DNA of 64,000 nt from Alicyclobacillus tolerans (GTDB lineage Bacteria; Bacillota; Bacilli; Alicyclobacillales; Alicyclobacillaceae): the NCBI RefSeq assembly GCF_001447355.1, contig NZ_JXBW01000006.1:1-64000 (forward strand), read 5' to 3'. This document shows positions 25,416 through 34,641 of this stretch, in pieces. The notes below the pieces were generated by a model that saw only the letters and a list, made by a program, of their open reading frames with translations, had not been told where the DNA came from and made no database searches. How positions within the stretch are numbered: position 1 is the first letter of the stretch; every line of letters starts with the position of its first letter. The translations under genes were made by a program, and so were the position numbers.

Positions 25416-26594
25416 TCAGCACTCGAGCAAATCGAGGAACGAGACGCCTACAGGTGGCGCTTCCACGCCAAAGAACGCAGCAACCGTCGCACCGACATCG
25501 GCGAAAGTAGAACGTACGCCTAAATCGATGGGGGAGGACATCCGCGTGTGCCAAACGAGTAGCGGAACGCGCTCTCGAGTGTGATCCGTACCAGGGACCG
25601 TGGGATCACATCCGTGGTCTGCCGTCACAATGAGCAAATCCTGCGGCCGCATGGTGGCGAGCAAAGAGCCCAATGAATGATCGAATGCTTCGATGGCCCG
25701 CGCAAACCCGACCGGGTCATTGCGGTGTCCATACTTCGCATCAAAGTCCACTAGATTCGCGTAAATGAGACCTTCTTGGACGACTTGCATCTGCTCCAGA
25801 ACGACGCGCATCGCATCGTCGTTGTCGTGCGTATGGATACTCGTGGTAATGCCCGCTCCACCATAAATGTCCCCAATCTTTCCGATCCCGATGACAGGGT
25901 ACCCAGCTTGCTCGACAGCGTTCAACACCGTGTCGCCAAAATGTAGAGAGAAATCGCGGCGGCGATCCGTACGCACAAAATGGCCAGGCTCACCAATAAA
26001 CGGACGAGCGATCACGCGCCCGACCGCATGCCGTCCTGTCAGGATAGAACGCGCATACGCACACCAGTCGTACAACGTGTCGACGGGTACGATCCCTTCA
26101 TGAGCAGCGACCTGAAACACGCTATCTGCCGACGTATAGACAATTGGACGACCCGTCTGCATATGAAGATGGCCATACTCGTCGATCACGACGGTGCCTG
26201 AAGCTGGCTTGTTCGCAAGCACAGGTTTGCCAACATACCGCTCAAACGGCTCTATAATCTCGGGAGGAAATCCATTTGGGTACGTCGGCATCGGCTCGGA
26301 CAAAACGACACCGACGAATTCGAGGTGCCCGTTGGTCGTATCCTTTCCCGCTGAGCGTTCGACCATTGTGCCGTATGCGCCTGTCGCCGCAGCGGCCGAC
26401 ACGCCTGGCACGCGATCGATCCGCCCCAAACCCAGGCGCGCCAAGTTGGGAGCAACCAGGCCGCCCACGGCCTCGGCGACGTGAACGATGGTATTGCTCA
26501 TAGCGTCAGGTTCACCGTACGATGACGCGTCCGGTGCGGCGCCAATCCCACAACTGTCAAGGACAATCCAAATACAGCGTCGCGATGCCAACAT
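25416..26594 (-). CDS. deoB: Phosphopentomutase DeoB (Drm)
   Basis: A 392-residue alkaline-phosphatase-superfamily enzyme that interconverts (deoxy)ribose 1-phosphate and 5-phosphate in nucleoside use. Metal-ligand regions WIVLDSCGIGAAPDA at the start, TVNG-like GKDTTNGHLE (phospho-threonine site) and TADHGCDPTVPGTDHTRE near the end are intact. Usual family length. The companion purine nucleoside phosphorylase gene is absent here. Confidence 0.95.
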   Translation of the reverse strand: MLASRRCIWIVLDSCGIGAAPDASSYGEPDAMSNTIVHVAEAVGGLVAPNLARLGLGRIDRVPGVSAAAATGAYGTMVERSAGKDTTNGHLEFVGVVLSEPMPTYPNGFPPEIIEPFERYVGKPVLANKPASGTVVIDEYGHLHMQTGRPIVYTSADSVFQVAAHEGIVPVDTLYDWCAYARSILTGRHAVGRVIARPFIGEPGHFVRTDRRRDFSLHFGDTVLNAVEQAGYPVIGIGKIGDIYGGAGITTSIHTHDNDDAMRVVLEQMQVVQEGLIYANLVDFDAKYGHRNDPVGFARAIEAFDHSLGSLLATMRPQDLLIVTADHGCDPTVPGTDHTRERVPLLVWHTRMSSPIDLGVRSTFADVGATVAAFFGVEAPPVGVSFLDLLEC

Positions 26595-26615
26595 GACATC
26601 TCCTTCCTAAAACAC

Positions 26616-27497
26616 TTAAGAACGTGGATGAGCAGATGCGTACACTTGCTTCATGCGCGTCTTTGTCACATGCGTATAAATCTGCGTCGTCGAGATGTCA
26701 GCATGCCCGAGCATCTCCTGTACTGCCCGCAAGTCGGCGCCACGCTCCAAAAGATGTGTCGCAAATGAATGCCGCAGCGTGTGGGGCGTAATGTCCGATA
26801 CGATGCCTGCTTCACGCGCATACTTCTTAATAATTTTCCAGAATCCCTGCCTGGACATTTGCGTGCCATGATGATTGACAAATAGCGCAGTCTCACCAGC
26901 ACGAACCAGAGTAGGGCGAGCATGCTCAAGATATAAAAGAAGCGCTCGCAAGGCGTACTCCCCAATGGGAATAACACGTTCTTTGCCACCCTTGCCAAAA
27001 CATCGCAAAAAACCTGCGGCAAGATGAACGTCTTCACAGCGTAGTGAGACGAGCTCACTCACGCGGATGCCTGTGGCGTACAGCAGCTCCAACATCGCTA
27101 TATCGCGAAGTCCAGTCGGGCCACTAGGGTCTGGTGCACGCAGCAGACGATCCACGTCTTCCGGCGCTAATACGCGCGGCAACCGCTTTTCAGTTCGTGG
27201 CGTTTCCACATGTCGCGTTGGGTCCCGCTCAAGAAGATCCTCACGTACAAGAAAGTGAAAAAACGAGCGAATGCTCGCCAAATTGCGCGACAACGTTGAA
27301 CTCGCTCGACCTCGCGCATGCAGATGAGCTAAGTACGCGTTGATGTGGTGCCTTTCCACGTCTCCCCAGCGACATCCGCGTTCGTTTAAGAATGCATGAA
27401 AGGCACGCAAGTCGCGCTCATACGAGTCGAGTGTGTTGACGGACAACCCTCGCTCCACGCGAAGATGTTCCATAAACTGCCGAATCCACTCGTCCAT
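26616..27497 (-). CDS. xerD: Site-specific tyrosine recombinase XerD
   Basis: A 293-residue tyrosine recombinase that resolves chromosome dimers at dif with XerC and FtsK/SpoIIIE. N-terminal SAM-like core-binding domain, then catalytic Arg in [13 protein letters not shown], and [12 protein letters not shown] (active-site Tyr). ATG 27497 follows AAAGGAG; the frame to 27575 lacks a site. In the conserved spoIIM-xerD-deoB-dacF order. Confidence 0.94.
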   Translation of the reverse strand: MDEWIRQFMEHLRVERGLSVNTLDSYERDLRAFHAFLNERGCRWGDVERHHINAYLAHLHARGRASSTLSRNLASIRSFFHFLVREDLLERDPTRHVETPRTEKRLPRVLAPEDVDRLLRAPDPSGPTGLRDIAMLELLYATGIRVSELVSLRCEDVHLAAGFLRCFGKGGKERVIPIGEYALRALLLYLEHARPTLVRAGETALFVNHHGTQMSRQGFWKIIKKYAREAGIVSDITPHTLRHSFATHLLERGADLRAVQEMLGHADISTTQIYTHVTKTRMKQVYASAHPRS

Positions 27498-27590
27498 AAG
27501 AACGCTCCTTTGCCGTTCAAAACTACACGCATTGGAGTATTCCACGATCCGAACTGAAAGTCCTGCAACAACCATTCGAGCCGGAAACGA

Positions 27591-27932
27591 TCACGCCTTT
27601 GGATGTTTCATCAATTCATAAAGTGCCTCTTGCTCATCTGGTTGAACCGCCACATCTTGAAGTACAATGTTGCGCGATTCGTGTCCACATCGCTGGCAAC
27701 GATGGACGATTTGATACCCTTTGCGCGAATTGTACTCTATTCGCAAAGGTTCCATGATGCCGCCACAGTTTGCCTGTCTGTCACCCGGAAAGACGTCGAG
27801 ATGCACAGAGTATAGGCAATGTGGGCAGTGATTGCGGCATGTCCTTTCGCTGGGCTCGACTTGAAGCCCACAGTTTATACAGGTAAACGATTCATTGCGA
27901 TGCGTGAAACGAGACAAGAACCAAAACCTCAC
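27591..27932 (-). CDS. RNHCP-domain zinc-binding protein
   Basis: A 113-residue protein with the RNHCP motif, CRNHCPHCLYSVH, preceded by FTCINCG and followed by CQRCGH, so two zinc-binding sites are likely. The biochemical role of this domain is unknown. GTG 27932 overlaps the spoIIM stop (GTGA); the TTG at 27917 behind GGGTGAGG is another possible start. Coupled to spoIIM. Confidence 0.8.
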   Translation of the reverse strand: MRFWFLSRFTHRNESFTCINCGLQVEPSERTCRNHCPHCLYSVHLDVFPGDRQANCGGIMEPLRIEYNSRKGYQIVHRCQRCGHESRNIVLQDVAVQPDEQEALYELMKHPKA

Positions 27933-28594
27933 CCAATGAGTTGAGTCAGCAAAGCGGGAACCATGAAAGCCTGAATCGACGCACCCAACATGATTCCGCC
28001 GCTGCATAACAAGAATGTACCAGTATATCGCAAAAACTGCACGGTGAGACGAGACACCGGCACTGCTTGCATCACCAATTGGTATGAAAAGCGGATGGCA
28101 GTGGCACTCGCGATGAACAGCGTGAACAGGATGATCAACTGATGTGCAAAAATCCCGATGGAGGCTACGACAAATCCTTTCCACCCGAACTGAAGCGTGG
28201 TATAGGCGACACCGAAGCCTACCGTGAACGATTTAAGGAACACGGCACCCACGATGAATGGAATACCAATGACCGAGACGCCAAACAGCCAAATGCAACC
28301 GATGAGTTCTGCGTCAGACAATGCTCGCTGTGCCCATACCTCGCTGCCAGAAGCCACCTGATGATGTGCGAGCGCGATAAAAAGCTGCTCCAAGGCATTG
28401 CCCAAAACCAATTTGTCTGCCTGCCCCAGTTGCCCCGCAACAATTGCGCCAAACACCAGTCCGCAAACGGCAATACCAAGCAAAAACGACCATGTGTGCG
28501 CATGTTTTCCGACCTGTGCGCGCAGCTGACGGCGGATCGTATGCGTGAGTAGATCCCAGCGGCGTCGTTGTGGTACGAATGCGGTCGATCTCAC
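27929..28594 (-). CDS. spoIIM: Stage II sporulation protein M
   Basis: A 221-residue membrane protein with about five helices, part of the SpoIIDMP complex that thins peptidoglycan during engulfment. The C-terminal GWKGFVVASIGIFAHQLI (outline) and the GxE-like helix region are typical. GTG 28594 follows GGGGGATGG; the open frame reaches TTG 28636 without a good site. Position next to xerD agrees with Bacillus. Confidence 0.9.
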   Translation of the reverse strand: MRSTAFVPQRRRWDLLTHTIRRQLRAQVGKHAHTWSFLLGIAVCGLVFGAIVAGQLGQADKLVLGNALEQLFIALAHHQVASGSEVWAQRALSDAELIGCIWLFGVSVIGIPFIVGAVFLKSFTVGFGVAYTTLQFGWKGFVVASIGIFAHQLIILFTLFIASATAIRFSYQLVMQAVPVSRLTVQFLRYTGTFLLCSGGIMLGASIQAFMVPALLTQLIG

Positions 28595-28748
28595 GTTCCA
28601 TCCCCCAAATTCGGCCTCGGCTGCCTGGCCTGACAAGCCGTTTATGCGAAAGGTGGTACCTCAGCCACCTCTCATCAGGATTCTATGAAACGAACATCGC
28701 CGCTAGACTTCGAAATTGAGTTGACATGATGGAGTGCAAGATTCCGCG

Positions 28749-28773
28749 AAAAAAAGGGGGGGATGCCCCCTTC
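28749..28773 (-). terminator. Terminator of the nudF-endoQ-like operon
   Basis: Minus strand: GGGGG and CCCCC form a stem with a tiny loop followed by CCTTTTTTT. It begins directly after the stop of the EndoQ-like gene. The rest of 28595-28748 holds a second small inverted repeat (AGGTGG / CCACCT, 28651-28670), with no clear promoter motif for spoIIM. Confidence 0.8.
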
Positions 28774-29935
28774 ACACTAGCACTTTGCCATAAGTTCCTG
28801 CCCCGCCAACAGCAAACGAGACATGACCCTGCAACGTCTGATACACGCGTTCGCCGAGCGCCGCCCCGACGACCTGTTGCACATCTTGTTTGGCGACATT
28901 TTCGCGGAGCAACGCTAATTCGCTACCAAACGCGTCGACAAGTGAGCGATACGCCTTCGGTCCAACCCCGGGGATGTCTAGCAATGGCACTATGTGGCGA
29001 TAAGGTGGCCGCCACTCTGGGTGTTGTGGTTCCTCAAAATCGGCCAGAGCGTCAATTCGATCCGACACGCCGGTTACGACGTTGCGATCCGTGCCGCAAC
29101 TGCACACGCGGCCATCCCCTGCGATCTCGCCACAGCGCCGGCAACGTGTCTGATAATACTTGCCGTGAACCGGATGTAGACCGATATTTTCGACAATCTC
29201 CCTACCATCCTGACGTGCGAGAAGGCGACGCACCTCGGCGAACGACACGCGGTCGAGACGAACGCGATTGCATTCGCGAGCGATGGTATCGAGACCGTGT
29301 GCGTCCGAATTGGAAAGGTACGTGAAAGGCTGAATTTGCTCAATGCGATCCGCCATTGAGGTATCCGCCGAAAGGCCGAGTTCCAACGCATCGATGGCAC
29401 CGAGATCGATAAAGTCGGAGACGCGATCGACAGCGGCGCCGAGAATACCTTTAAATGGCGTGAACGCGTGATGGATGACAAGCAGCCCGCCGCGCTCATG
29501 CGTCTCCTGACTTAGCGCAAAAGGGCTGGTCCGGGCAAGCTGGGACGACAAGGATGTATTCTTTTGCACCGTCTTTAACCACGCATTAAAATCGTGTGCC
29601 GCAGCCAGGTTGGGAAACCAGCAACCAAAGTGAGCGGCACGTCCCTTCGGCCCCTTTAACTCGACCTCCGCCCCAGCGATGACCAGGAGTCGATCCCGGT
29701 ATAACAGCCCCCCGTCCGGCAACTCGGCGAGCTCGCCTGCGGCGACCAACTCGTCGAGTTCGGCCAACACTGGGTCACACACGCCGTCGATCACGCCGAC
29801 AATGTCAAGCCCCTTGACCTTTTGTGCATGCTCCAGCAAGTTCGTGAGCGTGAGATTCTTCCCAGCGGCAATTTTCACAGGCCGATCTTTTGCGCGCCCT
29901 ACGTGAATGTGGAAGTCTGCAAAGTAGGTCTTCAT
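28772..29935 (-). CDS. Endonuclease Q-like PHP-domain protein
   Basis: A 387-residue protein of the EndoQ/TIGR00375 group. EndoQ cuts DNA at deaminated bases. It has the PHP metal motif ADFHIHVG at the start, IAGAEVELK, IHHAFTP and SNSDAH, then a Cys-rich zinc region (CRRCG, CSCG) and a helix-hairpin-helix DIPGVGPKAY. ATG 29935 overlaps the nudF stop (ATGA). Same place as yqxK in Bacillus. Confidence 0.85.
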   Translation of the reverse strand: MKTYFADFHIHVGRAKDRPVKIAAGKNLTLTNLLEHAQKVKGLDIVGVIDGVCDPVLAELDELVAAGELAELPDGGLLYRDRLLVIAGAEVELKGPKGRAAHFGCWFPNLAAAHDFNAWLKTVQKNTSLSSQLARTSPFALSQETHERGGLLVIHHAFTPFKGILGAAVDRVSDFIDLGAIDALELGLSADTSMADRIEQIQPFTYLSNSDAHGLDTIARECNRVRLDRVSFAEVRRLLARQDGREIVENIGLHPVHGKYYQTRCRRCGEIAGDGRVCSCGTDRNVVTGVSDRIDALADFEEPQHPEWRPPYRHIVPLLDIPGVGPKAYRSLVDAFGSELALLRENVAKQDVQQVVGAALGERVYQTLQGHVSFAVGGAGTYGKVLV

Positions 29936-30465
29936 CGGCCGTTCTGGCGCCACCAGTAAAGCGCCACCAGCGTTTTCGCATCTTCGATTTCACCATTTTC
30001 GAGCATTCGCTCAACTTCATCCCTCGTAAACAGGCGCGCTTCGACGAATTCATCTGCGTCCGGATGGACTTCACCCGCTTCTACAACACTCGTGAAGTAC
30101 ACGTGCAGGCGCTCGTTTGTAAATCCAGGAGCTGTGAAAAAACGGTATACCAATTGCACGTCCTTCGCTACATAACCCGTCTCTTCCGCCAACTCTCGCA
30201 GCGCAGCTTGTTCCGGTGCTTCACCCGGTTCCAACTTGCCCGCGGGGATTTCCCATAAGGTCTTTTCACACGGCTTGCGATATTGCTGCACGAGCACGAT
30301 GGAGCCGGGTTTGACCTCAGCCAACACCGCGACCGCACCTGGATGAACGACCACTTCCCGAGTACTGGTCGAACCGTTGGGTAGTTTCACCGTCAAACGC
30401 TTCAGCTGGATCATGCGTCCGGTAAACAAAGATTCCTCGCCAATCGTCTCTTCGTGATGAATCAC
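29932..30465 (-). CDS. nudF: ADP-ribose pyrophosphatase (NUDIX) NudF
   Basis: A 177-residue NUDIX hydrolase that splits ADP-ribose to AMP and ribose 5-phosphate. The Nudix box spans GKLEPGEAPEQAALRELAEE plus TGYV, with all Glu ligands present. GTG 30465 follows GAGGAGGG by 8 nt and lies one base after the M20 peptidase stop. Operon with the EndoQ-like gene. Confidence 0.92.
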   Translation of the reverse strand: MIHHEETIGEESLFTGRMIQLKRLTVKLPNGSTSTREVVVHPGAVAVLAEVKPGSIVLVQQYRKPCEKTLWEIPAGKLEPGEAPEQAALRELAEETGYVAKDVQLVYRFFTAPGFTNERLHVYFTSVVEAGEVHPDADEFVEARLFTRDEVERMLENGEIEDAKTLVALYWWRQNGR

Positions 30466-30466
30466 G

Positions 30467-31549
30467 TCACATTCCCTCCTCGTCCACACCGAGTCCGCTG
30501 CAAATCTTAACAATCAGATGCTCCAACTGGTACAGACTGTTTACGTTGATGCGCTCGTCCTCCGAGTGCTCGCCTTCATAACCGGTGCCTAGGTTCAAGG
30601 CTTCCACGCCAAGTGTGGATAACCAATTCGCGTCACTGCCATGCATCACATGAAGTTCTTGACATGCGAGGCCGCAATCGCGGATCGCAGAAGACACTGC
30701 ACGATACCAAGCTCCGTCGCGCGCAATGGCATAGGGTGGGTACAACAGTTCCCGCTCAACTCGAGCGTCATATCCGCATAAAATTGCTGTCTGCTGAAAC
30801 CTTTCCGACGCAATGCGGGCAGCCTCAACGAGTCCAAGAGCTTCGCTTGATACCACCCTCCCCACAACCTGTATCCCATGTTCGAGCGGTTGAAACGAAT
30901 CGATTTCGATTGTCGCACCGCCAAGCTGTGGCTGGCGCATGGCCGCGATGGCTTGCGTAGCCGCCTGCACCAGCCCAACTCGTGGCACACCCCCGCCAGT
31001 CGGCAAGCCTAGTGTGCAGGTCAGGCGAACGAGACCGGCTCCAGATAGCACGACGGACCCCACTGGACCATGACAGTCCAGTACCAGTGCTCGCTTGGCG
31101 TACAAAGCACTCGGGTCAAGTGCCCGCACACCATAAAGCCCTGCCTCTTCGCCGACGGTCATAAGGATCTGAATATCCCCATGCGGCAAGTGTTCTTCAC
31201 GCAAACGGCGAATGGATGCGAGAATGGCGGCAACCCCTGCCTTATCATCAGCCCCTAGCTGGGATCCGGTTCGACTGCGAATCATGCCTTCACGGTCCAT
31301 ATAGGGCTGGACTCCCGTCGCTGCACTTACCGTGTCCAGATGTGCACACAATAAAACGGCGGGCATGCCGGCTCTACCAGGCATAGACGCCCATAGATTT
31401 CCGGTTTGCCCACCGAATTGCTCATTGGCGTTGTCGATTTCCACCTCGCACCCGAAGTGTTCGAGCCAAGTTCTGCATGCGTCAACGATTGCCTCTTCCT
31501 GAAACGAAGGGCTGGGGATGGCGACGAGATCGAAAAAAAGTTCGATCAC
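30467..31549 (-). CDS. M20-family metallopeptidase (PepT-like)
   Basis: A 360-residue zinc peptidase. Metal-site motifs: VLLCAHLDTV (His, Asp), GADDKAGVA (bridging Asp), TVGEEAGLYG (catalytic Glu and ligand), and GSDAN near the end. It resembles PepT-like tripeptidases of Bacilli. GTG 31549 follows GAGGGG with 9-nt spacing; the longer frame to 31585 overlaps lipB. Operon with nudF. Confidence 0.87.
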   Translation of the reverse strand: MIELFFDLVAIPSPSFQEEAIVDACRTWLEHFGCEVEIDNANEQFGGQTGNLWASMPGRAGMPAVLLCAHLDTVSAATGVQPYMDREGMIRSRTGSQLGADDKAGVAAILASIRRLREEHLPHGDIQILMTVGEEAGLYGVRALDPSALYAKRALVLDCHGPVGSVVLSGAGLVRLTCTLGLPTGGGVPRVGLVQAATQAIAAMRQPQLGGATIEIDSFQPLEHGIQVVGRVVSSEALGLVEAARIASERFQQTAILCGYDARVERELLYPPYAIARDGAWYRAVSSAIRDCGLACQELHVMHGSDANWLSTLGVEALNLGTGYEGEHSEDERINVNSLYQLEHLIVKICSGLGVDEEGM

Positions 31550-31571
31550 GCCCTCCCGCCCCTCGCTTGAC

Positions 31572-32264
31572 TCACACATCCGCATGGCTCATCTCGGAAT
31601 GGATCGGCGCACAGTCAAACACATCACAAAATGCATCACAGAGGGCCTTCTCCCAAAATGGCATGGATTGTGCCTGACCCAATACCTTTGCAACCGATGT
31701 CACGCCGCGATCTTGAATACCGCAAGGGATGATCGCGCCAAAGTCGGCCAACTGTGTATTGACGTTGAGTGCAATGCCGTGGTAAGTGACGAACTCCCCA
31801 CTTGGGCGCCGTTTGACGCGCGCACCTACAGCGCAAATCTTGTCGTCGCCAACCCATACGCCTGGTAAATCGCCGACGCGAGTACCCGTGATGCCGACGT
31901 TTGCCAAAGCACGGATCACGAACTCCTCCAAGTTGCGAACAAATTTGGCCACATCGTTTTCCCATGGAGCAAGGTGAAGGATCGGATACAAGACTAGCTG
32001 TCCAGGCCCGTGATATGTCACATCGCCGCCGCGGTCGACCTCGCGCACGACGAAGCCCCGACGCTCAAGCACTTCAGCCGGCAACAGAATGTGATCGCGC
32101 GTGCCGTTGCGGCCGATGGTGATGGTCCGCGGATGCTCCAACGCGAACACGGTCTGTCGCTCATCTATGCCGGCAAGAAGTGCGTCAACGCGAGCCAATT
32201 GCAATTGCAATGCCCTATCGTAGTCGATCTCGCCGAGCGACTGCCAATCAAGCGCAGCTGCCAT
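31572..32264 (-). CDS. lipB: Octanoyltransferase LipB
   Basis: A 230-residue enzyme that moves octanoyl from octanoyl-ACP to the lipoyl domains of 2-oxoacid dehydrogenases. Recognisable: RGGDVTYHGPGQLVLYPI, VGARVKRR (conserved lysine) and the catalytic Cys in FGAIIPCGIQDRGVTS. ATG 32264 follows GGAGGTC. It sits beside lipA, so lipoate is made de novo. Many Bacillus species instead use LipM/LipL. Confidence 0.93.
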   Translation of the reverse strand: MAAALDWQSLGEIDYDRALQLQLARVDALLAGIDERQTVFALEHPRTITIGRNGTRDHILLPAEVLERRGFVVREVDRGGDVTYHGPGQLVLYPILHLAPWENDVAKFVRNLEEFVIRALANVGITGTRVGDLPGVWVGDDKICAVGARVKRRPSGEFVTYHGIALNVNTQLADFGAIIPCGIQDRGVTSVAKVLGQAQSMPFWEKALCDAFCDVFDCAPIHSEMSHADV

Positions 32265-32312
32265 GTCTATGACCTCCAGAATGAAAATCCGCTAGCAAAC
32301 CATTTCGCCGCG

Positions 32313-33245
32313 TCAGCGCACTTTTCGTGCACCTGCTGGCACTTGCTCTTTGGCGTGGTAAGAACTGCGCACCATAGGTCCTGACTCGACGTGTCGAAAG
32401 CCACGCTTCAAGCCTTCGCCGCGCAGCCTCAAGAATTCGGTCGGCGTATAAAACCGTTCAACGACTAAATGCTTTTCCGTCGGCTGTAAATATTGTCCAA
32501 TGGTCAAGATGTCGACGTCGACAGCACGAAGATCGTCCATGGTCGCATAGATCTCGTCCATGGTTTCGCCGACGCCAACCATGATACTCGACTTGGTTGG
32601 AATGTCGGGTTTCATCTCCTTGGCACGGCGCAAAAGTTCCAGCGTGCGATCATACTTCGCGCGCGAACGGACGCTGTCGGACAGGCGGCGAACTGTCTCC
32701 ACGTTGTGATTTAAAATGTCTGGCTCAGCGTCCATGACGAGCCGCAATGCGTCCCAATTGCCATCGAAATCAGGAATTAACACCTCGACGCTGCAACTTG
32801 GCACTTGTTTACGGACTTCGCGAATCGTCGCAGCGAACATTGACGCGCCGCCATCTGCGAGATCGTCCCGGGCAACACTCGTGATGACGACGTGTTCAAG
32901 ACCCATGGCGACCACTGCTTCAGCGACCCGCTTGGGTTCCCGTAAATCGAGTTCCGTCGGTCGTCCCGTGTGCACGGCGCAAAACCTGCAGGCGCGCGTG
33001 CAAATATCGCCGAGGATCATGAACGTAGCTGTTCTTTGCTCCCAGCACTCAAAAATATTTGGACAATGAGCTTCTTCGCAGACCGTATGCAGTGACTGCG
33101 TGCGCATGATGTCCTTGAGCGCCGTATAGTTTTTGCCTGTTTTCGCGGTCACCTTAAGCCATTCAGGGCGGTTTTTCCGCTGTTCCTCTATCTTTTGGGC
33201 CCGCTCTTCCTTCGCCCCAATCGTCGATTCACTCATTTTCATCAT
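32313..33245 (-). CDS. lipA: Lipoyl synthase LipA
   Basis: A 310-residue radical-SAM enzyme adding two sulfurs to the octanoyl chain. Two iron-sulfur clusters are supported: [12 protein letters not shown] for the auxiliary cluster and CTRACRFC for the radical SAM cluster, with the RSSY C-terminal serine ligand. ATG 33245 or ATG 33236 are possible starts; no strong ribosome-binding site is seen. Located immediately upstream of lipB. Confidence 0.95.
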   Translation of the reverse strand: MMKMSESTIGAKEERAQKIEEQRKNRPEWLKVTAKTGKNYTALKDIMRTQSLHTVCEEAHCPNIFECWEQRTATFMILGDICTRACRFCAVHTGRPTELDLREPKRVAEAVVAMGLEHVVITSVARDDLADGGASMFAATIREVRKQVPSCSVEVLIPDFDGNWDALRLVMDAEPDILNHNVETVRRLSDSVRSRAKYDRTLELLRRAKEMKPDIPTKSSIMVGVGETMDEIYATMDDLRAVDVDILTIGQYLQPTEKHLVVERFYTPTEFLRLRGEGLKRGFRHVESGPMVRSSYHAKEQVPAGARKVR

Positions 33246-33319
33246 CCCAACTTGTGAGATCAAAAGCGGCACCCCCGCTTTCGTCCTCTCTCTATTGTAC
33301 CGCTTGCGAACTCGAGCTT

Positions 33320-33814
33320 CTAGCGGCGCTCAAAGGTGCCACTTTCGCCCCCACTCTTATAAACCAAGCGCGTATGTTCAATCTCGATGGCGCGATCGGT
33401 TTTCTTGCACATATCGTAGACTGTGAGTGCTGCGACGGCACAGGCGGTGAGCGCCTCCATCTCGACACCCGTCTGGTGCGCGGTGTCGACCTGCGCCTCG
33501 ATGCGCAACCAGGCATAATCTGGGTGATCTTGCTCCTCGAAGTCCATATCGACCACAACGTGGTGCAAGGGCACAGGATGGCATAAGGGAATAAGATCGG
33601 ACGTCTTTTTAGCCGCCATAATCCCAGCTAATTCTGCAATCGCTAGGACATCGCCTTTGCGCATTGCTTGGTGTACAATAGCGTCGCGCGTCGCTTTTTG
33701 CATGCGCACCAGTGATTCGGCGACAGCTGTACGCTTGGTGATGGCCTTCTCGCTGACATCGACCATGTGTGGTCGGCCGTCCTGTGTAAAGTGGTTCAAG
33801 CTTTGCTCCGACAC
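33320..33814 (-). CDS. moaC: Cyclic pyranopterin monophosphate synthase MoaC
   Basis: A 164-residue enzyme of molybdenum cofactor synthesis, forming cPMP from the MoaA product. [36 protein letters not shown] (in outline) and the conserved Lys/His residues are present. GTG start with AGGAG 9 nt upstream. It is divergent from the MoaD-MoaE gene, so both lie in one Moco locus, but moaA is not in this window. Confidence 0.95.
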   Translation of the reverse strand: MSEQSLNHFTQDGRPHMVDVSEKAITKRTAVAESLVRMQKATRDAIVHQAMRKGDVLAIAELAGIMAAKKTSDLIPLCHPVPLHHVVVDMDFEEQDHPDYAWLRIEAQVDTAHQTGVEMEALTACAVAALTVYDMCKKTDRAIEIEHTRLVYKSGGESGTFERR

Positions 33815-33865
33815 ATAACATCGCTCCTGTTGTCCAATTGTACGACTGGCACGAGGTGATCCGAC

Positions 33866-34540
33866 ATGCAGATCGAAATTCGCCTGTTTGCAAATTTAAA
33901 GGAAATCATGGGAAAAGACAAAATTCGCATCGATGTGCCAGACGGGCTACCAGCTGGTGAACTGGCCAGTTTGGTTGCAAGCCGGTATCCACAACTGGAG
34001 GATGCGCTGGCGAACGTGCTCGTTGCGAAAAACCACGCGCTGGCACGGCCGGCTGACACATTTCGCCCGACCGACGAGATCGCCTTCATCCCGCCTGTCG
34101 GCGGCGGTGAAGTCGAAAATGAGACACCATGGCTACGGGTTAGTGAACAGCCGCTCGTCGTCGAGGAAGCGTATAAACTTTTAGAAAACCCAAAGCACGG
34201 TGGAACAGTATTGTTTGTCGGAACCGTTCGCGAATGGACCGGCCAGCGACACACAGATCACCTGTTCTACGAAGCGTATCCGGCGATGGCGTACAAACAG
34301 TTGGCAGCCATTCAAAGCGATGTGGAGCGGCGTTTCTCGGGTATTCAAACGCTGCAATGGCACCGGATTGGAAAGCTTGTGCCCACCGACATCGCCGTCA
34401 TCTGTGGGGCATCCTCGCCGCATCGCGCCGCCGCCTTTGAGGCGGCGAACATGCTGATTGAACGCCTTAAGCGCGAAGCTGCCATTTGGAAAAAAGAGTT
34501 CTTCGCAGACGGGTCAACCGCTTGGCAGGCGAATCCATAA
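33866..34540 (+). CDS. MoaD-MoaE fusion (molybdopterin synthase)
   Basis: A 224-residue fusion. Residues 1-81 are MoaD (ubiquitin-like sulfur carrier) ending in FIPPVGGG; residues about 90-224 are MoaE with FVGTVREWTGQR, YEAYPAMAYKQL, HRIGKLVPTD and KREAAIWKKE. In the usual enzyme the MoaD Gly-Gly end must be free to take sulfur, so the fusion needs cleavage after GG or a different mechanism. Fused MoaX proteins are known in mycobacteria. ATG follows GAGGTGATCC. Confidence 0.9.
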   Translation: MQIEIRLFANLKEIMGKDKIRIDVPDGLPAGELASLVASRYPQLEDALANVLVAKNHALARPADTFRPTDEIAFIPPVGGGEVENETPWLRVSEQPLVVEEAYKLLENPKHGGTVLFVGTVREWTGQRHTDHLFYEAYPAMAYKQLAAIQSDVERRFSGIQTLQWHRIGKLVPTDIAVICGASSPHRAAAFEAANMLIERLKREAAIWKKEFFADGSTAWQANP

Positions 34541-34641
34541 TGGCAGCCCATCGTTTATTCTAGCACGTTGCGTTTATTCTTCTAAACGGGGCAATCCGGT
34601 CATAGACTCTCACAGGAATGTCAATAGAGAGGTGTGTGGCC

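Noticed and set aside
28660-28695. Possible sigma-E -10 (CATAGAAT) before spoIIM
   Set aside because: No matching -35 at the right distance, so I do not list it.
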